Assembly: GCA_017430765.1 (NCBI GenBank)
Contig: JAFRMI010000035.1
Coordinates: 1 to 35,717 of the forward strand
Origin: Lachnospiraceae bacterium
Lineage (GTDB): Bacteria; Bacillota_A; Clostridia; Lachnospirales; Lachnospiraceae
DNA: 35,717 nt
Direction of reading: 5' to 3'
The position numbers and the translations under genes were made by a program. Below, one piece after another: positions 23,052-33,278 of this stretch (positions within the stretch are counted from its first letter, which is position 1; each line of letters starts with the position of its first letter). The notes under the pieces were generated by a model. The model was not told the origin of the DNA and searched no databases. It saw only the letters and a program-made list of their open reading frames with translations.

Positions 23052-24395
23052 TTACGCCGTCAGATTTTCATTTCTCGTTCCGAAAACCACCGTCACCGTT
23101 CCCGACGCGTATCCGTTTCCGAATGCGCCTTCCGCTTCTCTTGTGATGTCCACATCCGCTCGGTCACCCGCGTGATACCGGCGGATCGCTGCCTGCAGTT
23201 CTTCCGTGGAAGCGATCTTTGTCCCACCGATGGAGGTAATGATATCCCCCGCCTTAATTCCGGCCGCATCCGCGGAGGATCCCTGCTCCACGTCCCTTAC
23301 ATAGACGCCCGTCGGGATATGATACGTCTCCGCGAGCTCATTCGTGATGGTCGTACAGGAGATGCCAAGATAAGCGTCCCCGTCTCCTTCCTCAACTGCG
23401 GAAGAATCCTGTGTGTCCTCTGTGAGATGCGTTCCGTTTGCCAGATCCGTCAGGATCGGTTCCGCGTAGTCGATGGGGATGGCGTAACCCATTCCCTCCA
23501 CGGCTTCATCCGCGTACTTGGCGGAATTAATGCCGATGAGCTGGCCCTTCATATTAAGAAGTGCGCCTCCGGAGTTTCCGGGGTTGATCGATGCGTCTGT
23601 CTGAATCATACCGGCCGTTGTGCCTGTCTCGCCGGTCATCTCATCCTGCGTTTCGATTGGGCGGTTGAGTGCGCTGACAATTCCCGTGGACACGGACTGC
23701 CCGTAACCGAGGGCGTTGCCGATGGCGACGACCGATTCGCCAACGGAAAGCTCCGAGGAGGAGCCGACGGGACTAATTTTGAGAGCACTTTCGGTTTCGT
23801 CGGAAATATCTGCTTTTTTGACGGAGATCACGGCAAGATCATTCTGTACATCCGTTCCGACAATCGCTGCTTCGGCGGCCGTCTCGTCGACGAACGCGAC
23901 GGACAGATCCCGGGCTCCGCTCACCACATGTGCATTGGTGGCGATCAGAATCTGATCATCTGTTTCCGCGATAATGATGCCGGTACCCATGCTGACGCTT
24001 TCGATGCCCTGATCGCCGTTCCCGCCGCCAAAGCCGCCGAATCCGCCGAATCCGCCCTGCCCTCCAAAATAGTCTTCAAGGGACTGGACAGATGTATTTG
24101 TGATCGCGACCATCGCCGGCATGGAAGAGGCGGCGACATCTTTGACACTCATATCTTCGGTGTTGTTTTCAGTCGTTGATCCGAGAACCGTCTGTTCGAC
24201 ACTTCCGGGTTCTTTTTCATCGTCCCGGTCTTTCAGCGCCGTCTTTGCTGCGGCAGGCGCCTGTTCCGTTTCCTCCGTCACGCCGGCCATCCGGATGCCC
24301 GGACTCCATTCCTCATAGGTGACAGCTCCTGCGCCGAGAATACCGACTGCAGCCGCGAGCGACGCACACAGAGCAAAACTTCTCCATTTCTTCAT
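23052..24395 (-). CDS. htrA: HtrA/DegP-like serine protease with PDZ domain
   Basis: 447 residues. An N-terminal signal-anchor (about 7-26) puts the protease outside the membrane. A charged linker (40-80) precedes the trypsin-like domain, with the catalytic triad H156 (TNAHVVSG), D186 (QNDLAVI) and S275 (NPGNSGGALL). One PDZ domain follows at about 340-440 (YLGISCTT..., GIKAGDIITSIGG). A glycine-phenylalanine tract GGQGGFGGFGGFGGGNG (111-127) sits before the protease core, in the LA-loop-like position. The family degrades or refolds damaged exported proteins. RBS AAAGGAGG precedes the ATG at 24395. It is a single gene, divergent from the lipid kinase gene. Confidence 0.94.
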   Translation of the reverse strand: MKKWRSFALCASLAAAVGILGAGAVTYEEWSPGIRMAGVTEETEQAPAAAKTALKDRDDEKEPGSVEQTVLGSTTENNTEDMSVKDVAASSMPAMVAITNTSVQSLEDYFGGQGGFGGFGGFGGGNGDQGIESVSMGTGIIIAETDDQILIATNAHVVSGARDLSVAFVDETAAEAAIVGTDVQNDLAVISVKKADISDETESALKISPVGSSSELSVGESVVAIGNALGYGQSVSTGIVSALNRPIETQDEMTGETGTTAGMIQTDASINPGNSGGALLNMKGQLIGINSAKYADEAVEGMGYAIPIDYAEPILTDLANGTHLTEDTQDSSAVEEGDGDAYLGISCTTITNELAETYHIPTGVYVRDVEQGSSADAAGIKAGDIITSIGGTKIASTEELQAAIRRYHAGDRADVDITREAEGAFGNGYASGTVTVVFGTRNENLTA

Positions 24396-24723
24396 GACAA
24401 ATGCCTCCTTTTATGATTCGGCACGGCTGATGCCGGCCGGTAACTGATCATCGTTTACTCATTATGCTCGAAAAAAAGTATGAAGGTTTTGTGACACATT
24501 TTTGAAGATTTGAGGAAGTAAGTTTGTGGTTTTTGTGACAGAGGAATTAAGGATTGCAGTGAGATGAGGCATGGTGTATGATAGCAAAAATGTGACAGTT
24601 TATCAAAACCTGTGCGTTGGCTGCGTGGGAAAATGCATCCATCCGGTGATTCCGGCAGCGCAGGACCGCTTAAGAAGAGATCTGTCCGAATCGTCACATT
24701 TCGACGGAAGAAGGAGTCAGACT
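24396..24723. other. Divergent htrA / lipid kinase intergenic region
   Basis: About 330 bases. Rightwards, TTGCAG (24554-24559), 17 bases and TATGAT (24577-24582) form a moderate promoter for the lipid kinase gene. Leftwards, CATAAT near 24465 may be the htrA -10, with no clear -35. The repeated GTGACA words (24491, 24535, 24591) are notable but irregularly spaced. Confidence 0.45.
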
Positions 24724-25647
24724 ATGGAGAAGAGGGTGCTTCTGATATATAATCCCCGCGCGGGGAAGGGGCAGTTCCTCGCACAGCTGCACGAGGTGAT
24801 CGACATCCTGGTGAAGGATGGATGGACGGTTGAAGTGTATCCCACACAGGGTCCGGGGGATGCGGTCATAAAGACCAGTTCCCTGGGGGAGGGGTACGAT
24901 ATGCTGATTCCCGCGGGAGGGGACGGCACACTGGATGAAGTGGTGACGGGCATGCTCCGCGCCGGTCGCGATATTCCGATTGGCTACATTCCGGTCGGTT
25001 CAACCAATGACTATGCGGCTTCTTTGGGAATTCCGTTTCAGACCGGAGATGCCGTCCGCATGATTTTGAGCGGAAAACCGGTCCGGCTGGATGCGGGGAT
25101 CGTGAACCGGGAACACATCTTTATTTATGTGGCTGCATTTGGCGCATTTACAGATGTCGCATACACAACGGACCAGCATTTGAAAAATACAATCGGGCAT
25201 GCCGCCTACATCGTGGAGGCGCTGAAAAGCATCGGCAATATGAAGCCGTATCACGCCGTGGTGGAAGCCAACGGAAGGACGAGGGAGAACGATTATATCC
25301 TGGGGATGGTTACGAATTCCACTTCCGTGGGCGGGATCCGCAATATGCTTGGGCCGGACGTAGCACTGGATGACGGTCTTTTCGAGGTGACGCTGGTACA
25401 GAACCCGAAGAACCTGCTCGAGATGCAGGAGATCCTGACGGCACTTCTGACACAGAACTTTAACACGGGCCTTGTGGAGTATTTTAAGACGGATCATCTG
25501 GTTATGACGTCAGAGGAGGAGATCCCGTGGACGTTTGACGGCGAATATGGCGGGGCCTATCAATCCCTGGATCTGGAAAACAGGAAACAGACCATCCGCA
25601 TTATCCGCGGAGAGGCGAAGAAGGCAGAGCTCATTAGCATACAATGA
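24724..25647 (+). CDS. Diacylglycerol kinase-family lipid kinase (DagK/YegS type)
   Basis: 307 residues. ATG 24724 follows AAGGAG (24711-24716) at seven bases. The frame is open further upstream to 24571, but that part lacks an RBS and is not conserved. Motifs of the family: YNPRAGKG (9-16), the catalytic nucleotide-binding GGDGTLDEV (65-73), and PVGSTNDYAASLGIP (90-104). The C-terminal beta-sandwich ends with WTFDGEYGG. These soluble kinases phosphorylate diacylglycerol or related lipids at the membrane, returning them to phospholipid synthesis. It lies 12 bases ahead of glnN, so the two are probably on one transcript, though no metabolic link is plain. Confidence 0.93.
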   Translation: MEKRVLLIYNPRAGKGQFLAQLHEVIDILVKDGWTVEVYPTQGPGDAVIKTSSLGEGYDMLIPAGGDGTLDEVVTGMLRAGRDIPIGYIPVGSTNDYAASLGIPFQTGDAVRMILSGKPVRLDAGIVNREHIFIYVAAFGAFTDVAYTTDQHLKNTIGHAAYIVEALKSIGNMKPYHAVVEANGRTRENDYILGMVTNSTSVGGIRNMLGPDVALDDGLFEVTLVQNPKNLLEMQEILTALLTQNFNTGLVEYFKTDHLVMTSEEEIPWTFDGEYGGAYQSLDLENRKQTIRIIRGEAKKAELISIQ

Positions 25648-25659
25648 GGGACACAGACT

Positions 25660-27819
25660 ATGAAGAAACAGGAAGCGGCAGGGAATTCCAGAGAACGCAG
25701 AGAGATGAAAGGATATGATGTCCAGGAGATATTCGGGGAGGACGTGTTTAATGACAGCGTCATGCAAAGAAGGCTGCCCCGGAAAGTGTACGAGGAATTG
25801 AAACGCTCCATCGAGGACGGGACGGAACTGACGCTTGAGATGGCGGACATGATCGCGCATGAGATGAAGGAATGGGCGCTTGACAAAGGCGCCACCCATT
25901 TCACGCACTGGTTCCAGCCCCTGACGGGGGTGACGGCGGAGAAGCATGATTCCTTTATTTCAGCTCCGCTGCCGAGCGGAAAGGTTCTTATGACCCTCTC
26001 CGGAAAGGAGCTGATCAAAGGGGAGCCGGACGCCTCTTCCTTCCCGTCGGGCGGCCTCAGAGCGACGTTTGAGGCCAGGGGGTATACCATCTGGGACTGC
26101 ACGTCGCCGGCTTTTGTCCGCCATGATGAAGGAGGCGCGACGCTCTGCATCCCGACCGCATTCTGCTCTTATACGGGGGAGGCGCTCGATCAGAAGACCC
26201 CGCTTCTTCGCTCCATGGAGGCCGTGGGGCGTGAGGCGCTGCGTCTCATCCGCCTTTTCGGCAATACGACATCCAGAAAGGTAATCCCTTACGTCGGACC
26301 TGAGCAGGAGTATTTTATTATTGACCGGGAGAAATACCTGAAGAGGATGGACCTGGTTTTTACGGGCCGCACGCTGTTCGGCGCGATGCCGCCGAAGGGA
26401 CAGGAACTGGATGACCATTATTTCGGGACGCTCCGCCCAAGAATCGCCGCCTATATGCGGGAGGTGAATGAGGAGCTCTGGAGGCTCGGCGTGCCGGCGA
26501 AGACGCAGCACAATGAGGCGGCGCCCGCGCAGCATGAGCTCGCGCCGATCTACGAGAAAGTCAATGTGGCGGTGGATCACAACCAGATTATCATGCAGAC
26601 GCTGAAAAGGGTTGCCACCAGACATGGTCTGCGCTGCCTTCTCCATGAGAAGCCGTTTAATGGAGTGAACGGGTCCGGCAAGCACAACAACTGGTCCCTT
26701 GCGACGGATGACGGCATCAATCTGCTGGATCCGGGAAATACACCCCATGAGAACCTGCAGTTCCTTCTGGTGCTGACATGCATCCTGAAAGCGGTGGACG
26801 AACACGCGGATCTCCTCCGGGAATCGGCGGCCGATGTCGGAAATGACCTGCGTCTTGGCGGCAACGAAGCGCCGCCGGCGATTATTTCCGTGTTTCTCGG
26901 AGCCCAGCTGGAGGATGTGCTTTCACAGCTCATCTCCACAGGATACGCACACAATACGAAGCAGGAAGGAAAGCTGATCACCGGGGTCTCGTATTTAAGT
27001 GATATCAGCAGGGATTCCACGGACAGAAACCGGACGTCCCCGTTTGCCTTCACCGGCAACAAATTCGAGTTCCGCATGGTCGGTTCCAGGGACTCCATCG
27101 CCGCCCCGAACGTCGTCCTCAATACGATTGTCGCGGAAGCTTTTCACGAGGCGTGCAATGTACTGGAAGCAGCCGGTGAGGAGGGGTTCGAGAATGCGGT
27201 CCATAATCTGATAAAACAATATGCGGCCGGTCACAGCCGCATCGTGTTCAACGGGAACGGGTATGCGGAGAGCTGGGTGACCGAGGCGAGAAGAAGAGGT
27301 CTCCCCAATCTTCCCTGCATGGTGGATGCCATCCCTGCGCTGATCACGGAGAAGGCAATCCGGCTTTTCGGGGACTACGGCGTCCTGACGGAGAAGGAGC
27401 TCACGAGCCGCATGGAGGTCAAGTATGAGACGTACTCGAAGGATATCAACATCGAGGCGAGGACAATGCTCGAACTTTATACCAAGCAGCTCCGGCCGGC
27501 CATGATTCTCGGCGCGCAGCGTCTGGCGGATTCGGCCAACGCCGTGTGTGCCGCCGGGGCATGTGCGGATGTGCAGAAGAACCTGCTTGCCCGGCTTACT
27601 GCTTTGATCGGGGAGGCAGAGAGTGCCGCCGACAGCCTTCTTAAGGCCACGAAGGATGCGGAGAGCCGCCCGTCCGGGAGAACGCAGGCGGTCGCCTTCA
27701 AGGAGAAAGTGGTGCCTCTTATGGAATCGCTCCGCAAACCCGTGGATGAAGCGGAGATGATCGTCGATAAATCGATCTGGCCCATTCCGTCGTACGCGGA
27801 TTTGATGTTTGAGGTCTGA
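25660..27819 (+). CDS. glnN: Glutamine synthetase type III
   Basis: 719 residues, the size of GSIII enzymes (far longer than GSI), which form dodecamers and make glutamine from glutamate, ammonia and ATP. Marker segments: GATHFTHWFQPLTGVTAEKHDSF (about 76-98), GPEQEYFIID (about 211), HNEAAPAQHELAP, NGSGKHNNWSL (about 337), and RNRTSPFAFTGNKFEFRM (about 455-472). The N-terminus KGYDVQEIFGEDVFND is also typical. ATG 25660 has a modest GAGGGA site; ATG 25705 is a possible alternative. No other glutamine synthetase is in the window. It follows the lipid kinase gene and precedes a CdaR-like regulator that has its own leader. Confidence 0.96.
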   Translation: MKKQEAAGNSRERREMKGYDVQEIFGEDVFNDSVMQRRLPRKVYEELKRSIEDGTELTLEMADMIAHEMKEWALDKGATHFTHWFQPLTGVTAEKHDSFISAPLPSGKVLMTLSGKELIKGEPDASSFPSGGLRATFEARGYTIWDCTSPAFVRHDEGGATLCIPTAFCSYTGEALDQKTPLLRSMEAVGREALRLIRLFGNTTSRKVIPYVGPEQEYFIIDREKYLKRMDLVFTGRTLFGAMPPKGQELDDHYFGTLRPRIAAYMREVNEELWRLGVPAKTQHNEAAPAQHELAPIYEKVNVAVDHNQIIMQTLKRVATRHGLRCLLHEKPFNGVNGSGKHNNWSLATDDGINLLDPGNTPHENLQFLLVLTCILKAVDEHADLLRESAADVGNDLRLGGNEAPPAIISVFLGAQLEDVLSQLISTGYAHNTKQEGKLITGVSYLSDISRDSTDRNRTSPFAFTGNKFEFRMVGSRDSIAAPNVVLNTIVAEAFHEACNVLEAAGEEGFENAVHNLIKQYAAGHSRIVFNGNGYAESWVTEARRRGLPNLPCMVDAIPALITEKAIRLFGDYGVLTEKELTSRMEVKYETYSKDINIEARTMLELYTKQLRPAMILGAQRLADSANAVCAAGACADVQKNLLARLTALIGEAESAADSLLKATKDAESRPSGRTQAVAFKEKVVPLMESLRKPVDEAEMIVDKSIWPIPSYADLMFEV

Positions 27820-27980
27820 TCGCCGGACGCAGGAAAGCAGCACATCATTTTGGACATAAAATACAATTTTCGGATTCCTTTTTTGGGCAATTTGTTGTAT
27901 AATTAACTGAGTTTTTATTGCTTTTTAACAAAAAGAGTTTTTGTGAGTTCTTACACTACAGCCCATCGGAGGAATAAGCA

Positions 27981-29066
27981 ATGCTTTCGAATCTCGTACT
28001 GCAGGATACGATCAATGGAATTAAGGCGATTTCGAAATGTGAGCTGGCGATAGTCAATCCGGACGGCAAGGTGATTGCTTCCACGAAGGAGGAACCGTCG
28101 ATCAGCCGCGCAGACATCGTAAGTTTTGCGGAATCATCTGCGGATTCCATGGAGATCCGTGATCTGCGGTATTTCAAAATCTATGATGACTACCAGCTGG
28201 AGTACATCGTCGTTGTAATCGGAGGCGACGACACCATCATGGTCGGGAAACTTGCGGCGTTCCAGATCGGGAATCTCCTTGTCGCTTATAAGGAACATTT
28301 TGATAAGGACAATTTTGTCAAAAACCTGATTTTGGACAATCTGCTTCTGGTTGACGTCTACAACAGGGCAAAGCGGCTTCACATTGAGACGGCGGCAAAA
28401 CGGGTTGTCTATATCCTGGAATCGGAGACCAGCAAGGACTACAGTACGCTGGAGACGGTCAAGGCCCTCTTTGCCCGATCCAAGAATGACTTTATCACCG
28501 CAGTCGATGAGAAAAGCATTATTGTGATCAAGGAATTTACTGCGGAGGATGGCCAGAAGGAGATGCACGATGTCGGGGAGCAGATTATCACGGCTCTCGG
28601 ACAGGGGGAGCATGGGAGTGTCCATGTAGCCTACGGCAACGCAGTCTATGAGATCAAGGAAGTATCCCGCTCGTACAAGGAAGCGAGGATGGCGTTGGAT
28701 GTCGGAAAGATCTTCTTCGAGAATCTCAATATTGTGGCGTTCAGCCAGCTCGGAATCGGCCGTCTGATCTATCAGCTGCCCATCCCGCTGTGCAAGATGT
28801 TCATCAAGGAGATCTTTACGGACAAGTCACCGGACGACTTCGACGAGGAGACTCTTGCGACGATTAATAAGTTTTTTGAGAATTCTCTGAATGTCTCGGA
28901 GACATCGAGACAGCTGTATATCCACCGCAACACACTGGTGTACAGGCTGGATAAACTTCAGAAGAGTACGGGACTCGATCTTCGCGTATTCGATGACGCG
29001 ATTACATTCAAGATTGCGCTCATGGTTGTCAAGTATATGAAATATATGGAGACATTGGAGTACTGA
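27981..29066 (+). CDS. CdaR/PucR-family transcription regulator
   Basis: 361 residues. The N-terminal part (about 1-130) resembles the sugar-diacid-recognition domain of CdaR, the middle is a GGDEF-like fold seen in this family, and residues about 296-348 are the PucR C-terminal helix-turn-helix: FFENSLNVSETSRQLYIHRNTLVYRLDKL. The ligand is not predictable. RBS GGAGG is 10 bases upstream of ATG 27981. TATAAT at 27898-27903 is a likely -10, with a poor -35. No carbohydrate-acid genes are nearby. It could act on the neighbouring glnN or ftsEX units, or on distant targets. Confidence 0.88.
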   Translation: MLSNLVLQDTINGIKAISKCELAIVNPDGKVIASTKEEPSISRADIVSFAESSADSMEIRDLRYFKIYDDYQLEYIVVVIGGDDTIMVGKLAAFQIGNLLVAYKEHFDKDNFVKNLILDNLLLVDVYNRAKRLHIETAAKRVVYILESETSKDYSTLETVKALFARSKNDFITAVDEKSIIVIKEFTAEDGQKEMHDVGEQIITALGQGEHGSVHVAYGNAVYEIKEVSRSYKEARMALDVGKIFFENLNIVAFSQLGIGRLIYQLPIPLCKMFIKEIFTDKSPDDFDEETLATINKFFENSLNVSETSRQLYIHRNTLVYRLDKLQKSTGLDLRVFDDAITFKIALMVVKYMKYMETLEY

Positions 29067-29178
29067 TTTCCCGGAACAGGGGTCATCTGTAAGGAAATAT
29101 GGGATATGGAAGCCGTGCGTCAATCCCTTCGGTCAATTCCTGATCGGGGAGAGACGCGCGGCACATTTTGGAGGAATT

Positions 29179-29862
29179 ATGATCGATTTAGACCGGGTTA
29201 CCAAACAATATGTTAAGGGACAGGCGGCCGTCGATGAGATCTCCCTTCATGTGGATAAGGGAGAGTTTGTATTCGTGGTCGGCGACAGCGGGTCGGGTAA
29301 GTCCACGCTGATCCGCATGCTCCTTAAGGAGCTGGAACCGACGTCAGGCATTATCATTGTTAACGGCTATGTACTTAATACGATGAAGCGCCGTAAGATT
29401 CCCGCGTACAGGCGGGACATCGGATTTGTATTTCAGGATTTCCGCCTGCTGCAGGAGATGACTGTCTACGAGAATGTCGCTTTGGCGATGCGGGCTGTCG
29501 AGGCCCCGCCCAGGCGGATCCGCCTCCGGGTGCCGGAGGTGCTCAAAGAGGTCGGCCTGTCGGACAAGACCTATTCTCTGCCGAGGGAACTCTCGGGAGG
29601 AGAGCAGCAGCGTGTGGCAATAGCGAGGGCGATTGTGAACCGCCCGAAGATCCTTCTCGCGGACGAGCCGACAGGCAACCTGGATCCGAGAAACTCTTTT
29701 GAGATTATGAAACTGATCGAGCAGGTGAACCTGCGGGGTACCACTGTGCTCGTGGTCACGCACAATAAGGAACTTGTGGATACGTTTCAAAAGCGTGTTA
29801 TCGCCATGAGGGCCGGCGCGATTGCGGGTGACGTAGAGGAGGGCGGTTATATTGAAGCTTAG
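29179..29862 (+). CDS. ftsE: Cell division ATP-binding protein FtsE
   Basis: 227 residues, ABC ATPase that, with FtsX, controls peptidoglycan hydrolases at division or elongation. Walker [10 protein letters not shown] (35-43), the Q-loop in FVFQDFRLL, signature LSGGEQQR, Walker [14 protein letters not shown] and H-loop VVTHN are all intact. RBS GGAGG stands before ATG 29179. Its last 11 bases overlap the start of ftsX. Confidence 0.97.
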   Translation: MIDLDRVTKQYVKGQAAVDEISLHVDKGEFVFVVGDSGSGKSTLIRMLLKELEPTSGIIIVNGYVLNTMKRRKIPAYRRDIGFVFQDFRLLQEMTVYENVALAMRAVEAPPRRIRLRVPEVLKEVGLSDKTYSLPRELSGGEQQRVAIARAIVNRPKILLADEPTGNLDPRNSFEIMKLIEQVNLRGTTVLVVTHNKELVDTFQKRVIAMRAGAIAGDVEEGGYIEA

Positions 29863-30760
29863 ATCTATCACTTATGAGATCCAGCAGGGATCGATGAATA
29901 TTGACAGAAACAAGATGTTCTCGCTGGCCTCCATCGCGACGATGACAGCCTGCATCTTCCTGTTCGGCGCATTTTTTTCCATTATCATGAATATCAATGC
30001 TCTCCGGGAGAATCTGGAGGAGAAAGTCGGCATCACCGTCCTCTTTGACGAGGGAAGCGATGAAGCCGCGATTCAGAAGATCGGGGAACAGATCGCGGAG
30101 ATTCCGCACGTCACGGAGATCCGCTATACTTCGGCGGATGAGGCGTGGGAGAAGTTTAAGGAAGAATATTTTGAGTCGAATATGGAACTGGCGGAGGGAT
30201 TCAAGGAGAATCCGATCGCTAATTCGGCGAGTTTTACGGTCCTGGTCGACAAAGTCGAGAACCAGCATGACGTCGTCGAGGCGATCGGCGCGATTGACGG
30301 TGTCAGAAGAATCAACCAGAGTTCACAGGCAGTACAGAACCTGCGCAAATTCAACCGGGTGTTCATCTATGCTTCGGCGGCCATCATCGGGATCCTCCTG
30401 ATCGTCTCCATTATTCTGATCTCCAACACGGTAGCAGTCGGCATCACGGTGCGCAGGGAAGAAATCTCTATTATGAAACTGATCGGTGCGACGGACTCTT
30501 TTGTGCGGGGACCGTTTGTCGTGGAGGGTATCATTCTGGGTCTGATCGGATCCGCCCTTCCTCTGAGTATTCTGTATCTGGCGTACAACTGGCTGATGAA
30601 ACAGGCGCTAGAGCGGTTCGGGTTCCTAAGTTCGATGGGTGATTCTCTCCTCGACGTAAACGAGGTATTTCAGGTCCTGCTCCCCGTCGGCGTGATTTTG
30701 GGAATCGGAATCGGCGTGATCGGGGCGCGGTCGACTTTGAAAAAACATCTGGATGTATAG
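29852..30760 (+). CDS. ftsX: Cell division protein FtsX
   Basis: 302 residues. The start is TTG 29852 inside the end of ftsE, with GAGGAGGG (29836-29843) eight bases upstream. Topology: one transmembrane segment near 24-46, a large extracellular loop (about 47-165, rich in acidic residues, with the ECD that contacts wall hydrolase activators), then three segments near 170-197, 223-248 and 273-293 (FtsX/MacB fold). It partners FtsE at the membrane. The gene is followed 17 bases later by uvrB. Confidence 0.95.
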   Translation: MKLRSITYEIQQGSMNIDRNKMFSLASIATMTACIFLFGAFFSIIMNINALRENLEEKVGITVLFDEGSDEAAIQKIGEQIAEIPHVTEIRYTSADEAWEKFKEEYFESNMELAEGFKENPIANSASFTVLVDKVENQHDVVEAIGAIDGVRRINQSSQAVQNLRKFNRVFIYASAAIIGILLIVSIILISNTVAVGITVRREEISIMKLIGATDSFVRGPFVVEGIILGLIGSALPLSILYLAYNWLMKQALERFGFLSSMGDSLLDVNEVFQVLLPVGVILGIGIGVIGARSTLKKHLDV

Positions 30761-30777
30761 GTGTATATTGGTAGGAA

Positions 30778-32913
30778 ATGGATCAATTTAAATTACATTC
30801 GGAATATAGTCCGACAGGGGACCAGCCGGAGGCGATCCGGGAGCTGGTCGACGGATTCCGGAGCGGGAACCAGGCGGAGACGCTGCTTGGCGTGACCGGA
30901 TCCGGGAAGACGTTTACGATGGCGAATGTGATTGCGGAGCTCAACAAGCCGACGCTTATCATCGCCCACAATAAGACGCTTGCGGCGCAGCTCTACAGCG
31001 AGTTCAAGGAGTTTTTTCCGGAAAACGCGGTGGAGTACTTTGTTAGCTATTATGATTATTTTCAACCGGAAGCCTATGTGCCTTCTTCGGATACATATAT
31101 CGCGAAAGATTCAGCGGTCAATGACGAGATCGATAAGCTCCGTCTGTCCGCTCTGTCCTCGCTGTCCGAACGGCGCGATGTGATCATTGTCTCCTCCGTT
31201 TCATGCATTTACGGAATCGGCGCGCCGGATGATTTCATGAACATGATGACGTCGGTCCGCCCCGGAATGGAGAAGGACAGGGATACGCTTCTGCGGGAGC
31301 TGATCGACATGCAGTATGAGCGCAGCGAGATCGATTTCCGCAGAGGGACGTTCCGCGTGAAAGGGGATACCGTCGAGATCATACCGGCGGACGTCAATGA
31401 ATACGCGCTCCGGATTGAATTTTTCGGGGACGAGATCGACCGGGTCAGCAAGACGGATGTTCTGACGGGGGAGACCCTGGCAGAGCTGACGTATGCTCCG
31501 ATTTATCCCGCGTCCTTCTACGTTGTTCCCGAGGACCGGATCGCTGCCGCGTGCGAACTCATCGAGAGCGAGAAGGAGGAACGTGTCCGGTATTTCAAAT
31601 CGGAAGATAAACTCATTGAAGCGCAGAGGATTGAGGAGCGGACGGATTTCGATGTGGAGATGCTGCGGGAGACGGGGGTCTGCTCCGGGATTGAGAACTA
31701 CTCCAGGCATCTTACGGGGAGAAGTGAAGGCCAGCCGCCGTATACGCTGATCGATTATTTCAACAATGATTTTCTGATCATTATTGATGAGTCCCATAAG
31801 ACGCTCCCCCAGATCGGCGCGATGTATAACGGGGACCGGAGCCGGAAAACCACGCTGGTGGATTTCGGTTTCCGTCTGCCGAGTGCGCTGGACAACCGGC
31901 CGCTCTCGTTTGCGGAATTTGAGGAGCGGATCGACCAGATCCTCTTTGTCTCCGCCACGCCGGGGGATTATGAGGAAAGTCACGAACTGCTCCGCGCGGA
32001 GCAGGTGATCCGTCCGACGGGTCTTCTTGACCCGAAAGTGGAGGTTCATCCGATTAAAGGCCAGATCGACGATCTGGTTTCTCAGGTGAACCGTGAGACG
32101 GAAAAGCACAATAAGGTGCTGATTACGACACTGACCAAACGGATGGCGGAAGAACTGACAGATTATATGAAAGATCTGGGGATCCGTGTGCGGTATCTTC
32201 ACTCCGATATAGACACGCTGGAGAGGACAGAAATTATCCGGGATATGCGGCTGGATGTATTTGACGTCCTTGTCGGAATCAACCTCTTAAGAGAGGGACT
32301 CGATATTCCGGAGATCACGCTTGTCGCTATTCTGGACGCGGACAAGGAGGGATTTCTCCGGTCGGAGACGTCCCTTATCCAGACGATCGGCAGAGCGGCG
32401 CGGAATGCGGACGGAAGAGTGGTGATGTATGCCGACGTTATGACAGACTCCATGCGGCGCGCGATTGAGGAAACGAACAGAAGACGCGCCATCCAGACGG
32501 CCTACAATGAGAAGAACGGGATCACGCCGACGACGATCCGGAAAGCGGTGCGGGACCTGATCTCGACGGCCCGAGAAGTGGCTGAGACTGAAAAACAGCT
32601 TGGGAAGGCGCCCGAGGACATGGACCGTGAGGAGCTTCTGGACCTGATTGACAAGGTGGAGAAGCAGATGCGGGCAGCGGCGGCAGAGCTGAACTTCGAG
32701 ATGGCGGCCGAGCTGCGAGACCAGATGGTTGAACTGAAGCAGAATCTGGATGACGCGGACGATACGGTACGGAAGACAATGGCCAGAAACAGGAAACGAA
32801 AGGCAGCCGGAGAAGTACCTGCCGCATCACCCGGGAATTCGTACGGGAAGAAAGGATCCGGTAAAAATTCCTATAACAGAAGGCGGCACTATAACCGGGG
32901 CGGAAAAGCCTGA
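30778..32913 (+). CDS. uvrB: Excinuclease ABC subunit B
   Basis: 711 residues. It is the damage-verifying helicase-like subunit of nucleotide excision repair. Walker [10 protein letters not shown] (39-47), the beta-hairpin region [23 protein letters not shown], helicase motifs ([31 protein letters not shown]) and the C-terminal UVR domain (about 615-658) are intact. Most UvrB proteins end near 660-670. Here a very basic tail of about 50 residues follows, with NRKRK and [18 protein letters not shown] lies just before ATG 30778. It is likely co-transcribed with ftsEX, and is followed by a moderate terminator. No uvrA is in the window. Confidence 0.96.
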   Translation: MDQFKLHSEYSPTGDQPEAIRELVDGFRSGNQAETLLGVTGSGKTFTMANVIAELNKPTLIIAHNKTLAAQLYSEFKEFFPENAVEYFVSYYDYFQPEAYVPSSDTYIAKDSAVNDEIDKLRLSALSSLSERRDVIIVSSVSCIYGIGAPDDFMNMMTSVRPGMEKDRDTLLRELIDMQYERSEIDFRRGTFRVKGDTVEIIPADVNEYALRIEFFGDEIDRVSKTDVLTGETLAELTYAPIYPASFYVVPEDRIAAACELIESEKEERVRYFKSEDKLIEAQRIEERTDFDVEMLRETGVCSGIENYSRHLTGRSEGQPPYTLIDYFNNDFLIIIDESHKTLPQIGAMYNGDRSRKTTLVDFGFRLPSALDNRPLSFAEFEERIDQILFVSATPGDYEESHELLRAEQVIRPTGLLDPKVEVHPIKGQIDDLVSQVNRETEKHNKVLITTLTKRMAEELTDYMKDLGIRVRYLHSDIDTLERTEIIRDMRLDVFDVLVGINLLREGLDIPEITLVAILDADKEGFLRSETSLIQTIGRAARNADGRVVMYADVMTDSMRRAIEETNRRRAIQTAYNEKNGITPTTIRKAVRDLISTAREVAETEKQLGKAPEDMDREELLDLIDKVEKQMRAAAAELNFEMAAELRDQMVELKQNLDDADDTVRKTMARNRKRKAAGEVPAASPGNSYGKKGSGKNSYNRRRHYNRGGKA

Positions 32914-33167
32914 GAAAGAGCGGATCAGGGGTATGTACCTCTGATCCTATTTCTTTGCCTGGGAAATCCCTGAAATTCCCTCTGAAGGAGCAGTTCCCGG
33001 CAGGATGCGCGCAGGCGTATAAGGGAAATGGCTGCCTGCACGGCCGTGTCCGGTCTTCATTTCACTTCAGTCCGCCATTAACGCCCGTCTGCCGGGCGGG
33101 CAGGGCCTCAAAAAAGACCGGCTGCTGACTATATTATGATGAAAGTGTGAATCTCGTAAAAAGGCAG
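32914..33167. other. uvrB-hrcA intergenic region
   Basis: About 250 bases with no gene. It holds the uvrB terminator, then a GC-rich part with nested inverted repeats: outer CCGGTCTT (33050-33057) / AAGACCGG (33114-33121) around inner CGCCCG (33082-33087) / CGGGCG (33093-33098). The hrcA promoter begins at 33168. Confidence 0.5.
32922..32957 (+). terminator. Likely terminator after uvrB
   Basis: An 11-bp stem GGATCAGGGGT (32922-32932) / ACCTCTGATCC (32937-32947) with one G-U pair and a four-base loop, then ATTTCTTTG. The T-run is interrupted, so termination may be partial. Confidence 0.65.
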
Positions 33168-33196
33168 TTGACATTGGTTCTGGGCAGGTGTATATT
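33168..33196 (+). promoter_or_regulatory. Promoter of hrcA-grpE-dnaK
   Basis: TTGACA (33168-33173), 17-base spacer, TATATT (33191-33196). It lies just ahead of a CIRCE operator, so it is a sigma-A promoter repressed by HrcA and opened on heat or protein-folding stress. Confidence 0.92.
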
Positions 33197-33209
33197 TTGT
33201 CTTAAGATA

Positions 33210-33236
33210 TTAGCACTCTGATAATCCGAGTGCTAA
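33210..33236. promoter_or_regulatory. CIRCE operator (HrcA binding site)
   Basis: TTAGCACTC (33210-33218), nine-base spacer, GAGTGCTAA (33228-33236): the full consensus CIRCE element. It covers the start-of-transcription region of the hrcA promoter, giving autoregulation by HrcA. Confidence 0.97.
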
Positions 33237-33278
33237 CAACCTGAAAGACAAAGCCGCAAAAGGTGAGGGGATAGTATT

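Noticed and set aside
24571..24723. Longer N-terminus of the lipid kinase with CVGCVGKC
   Set aside because: No RBS at the upstream start, the family begins at the downstream methionine, and a good AAGGAG serves ATG 24724.
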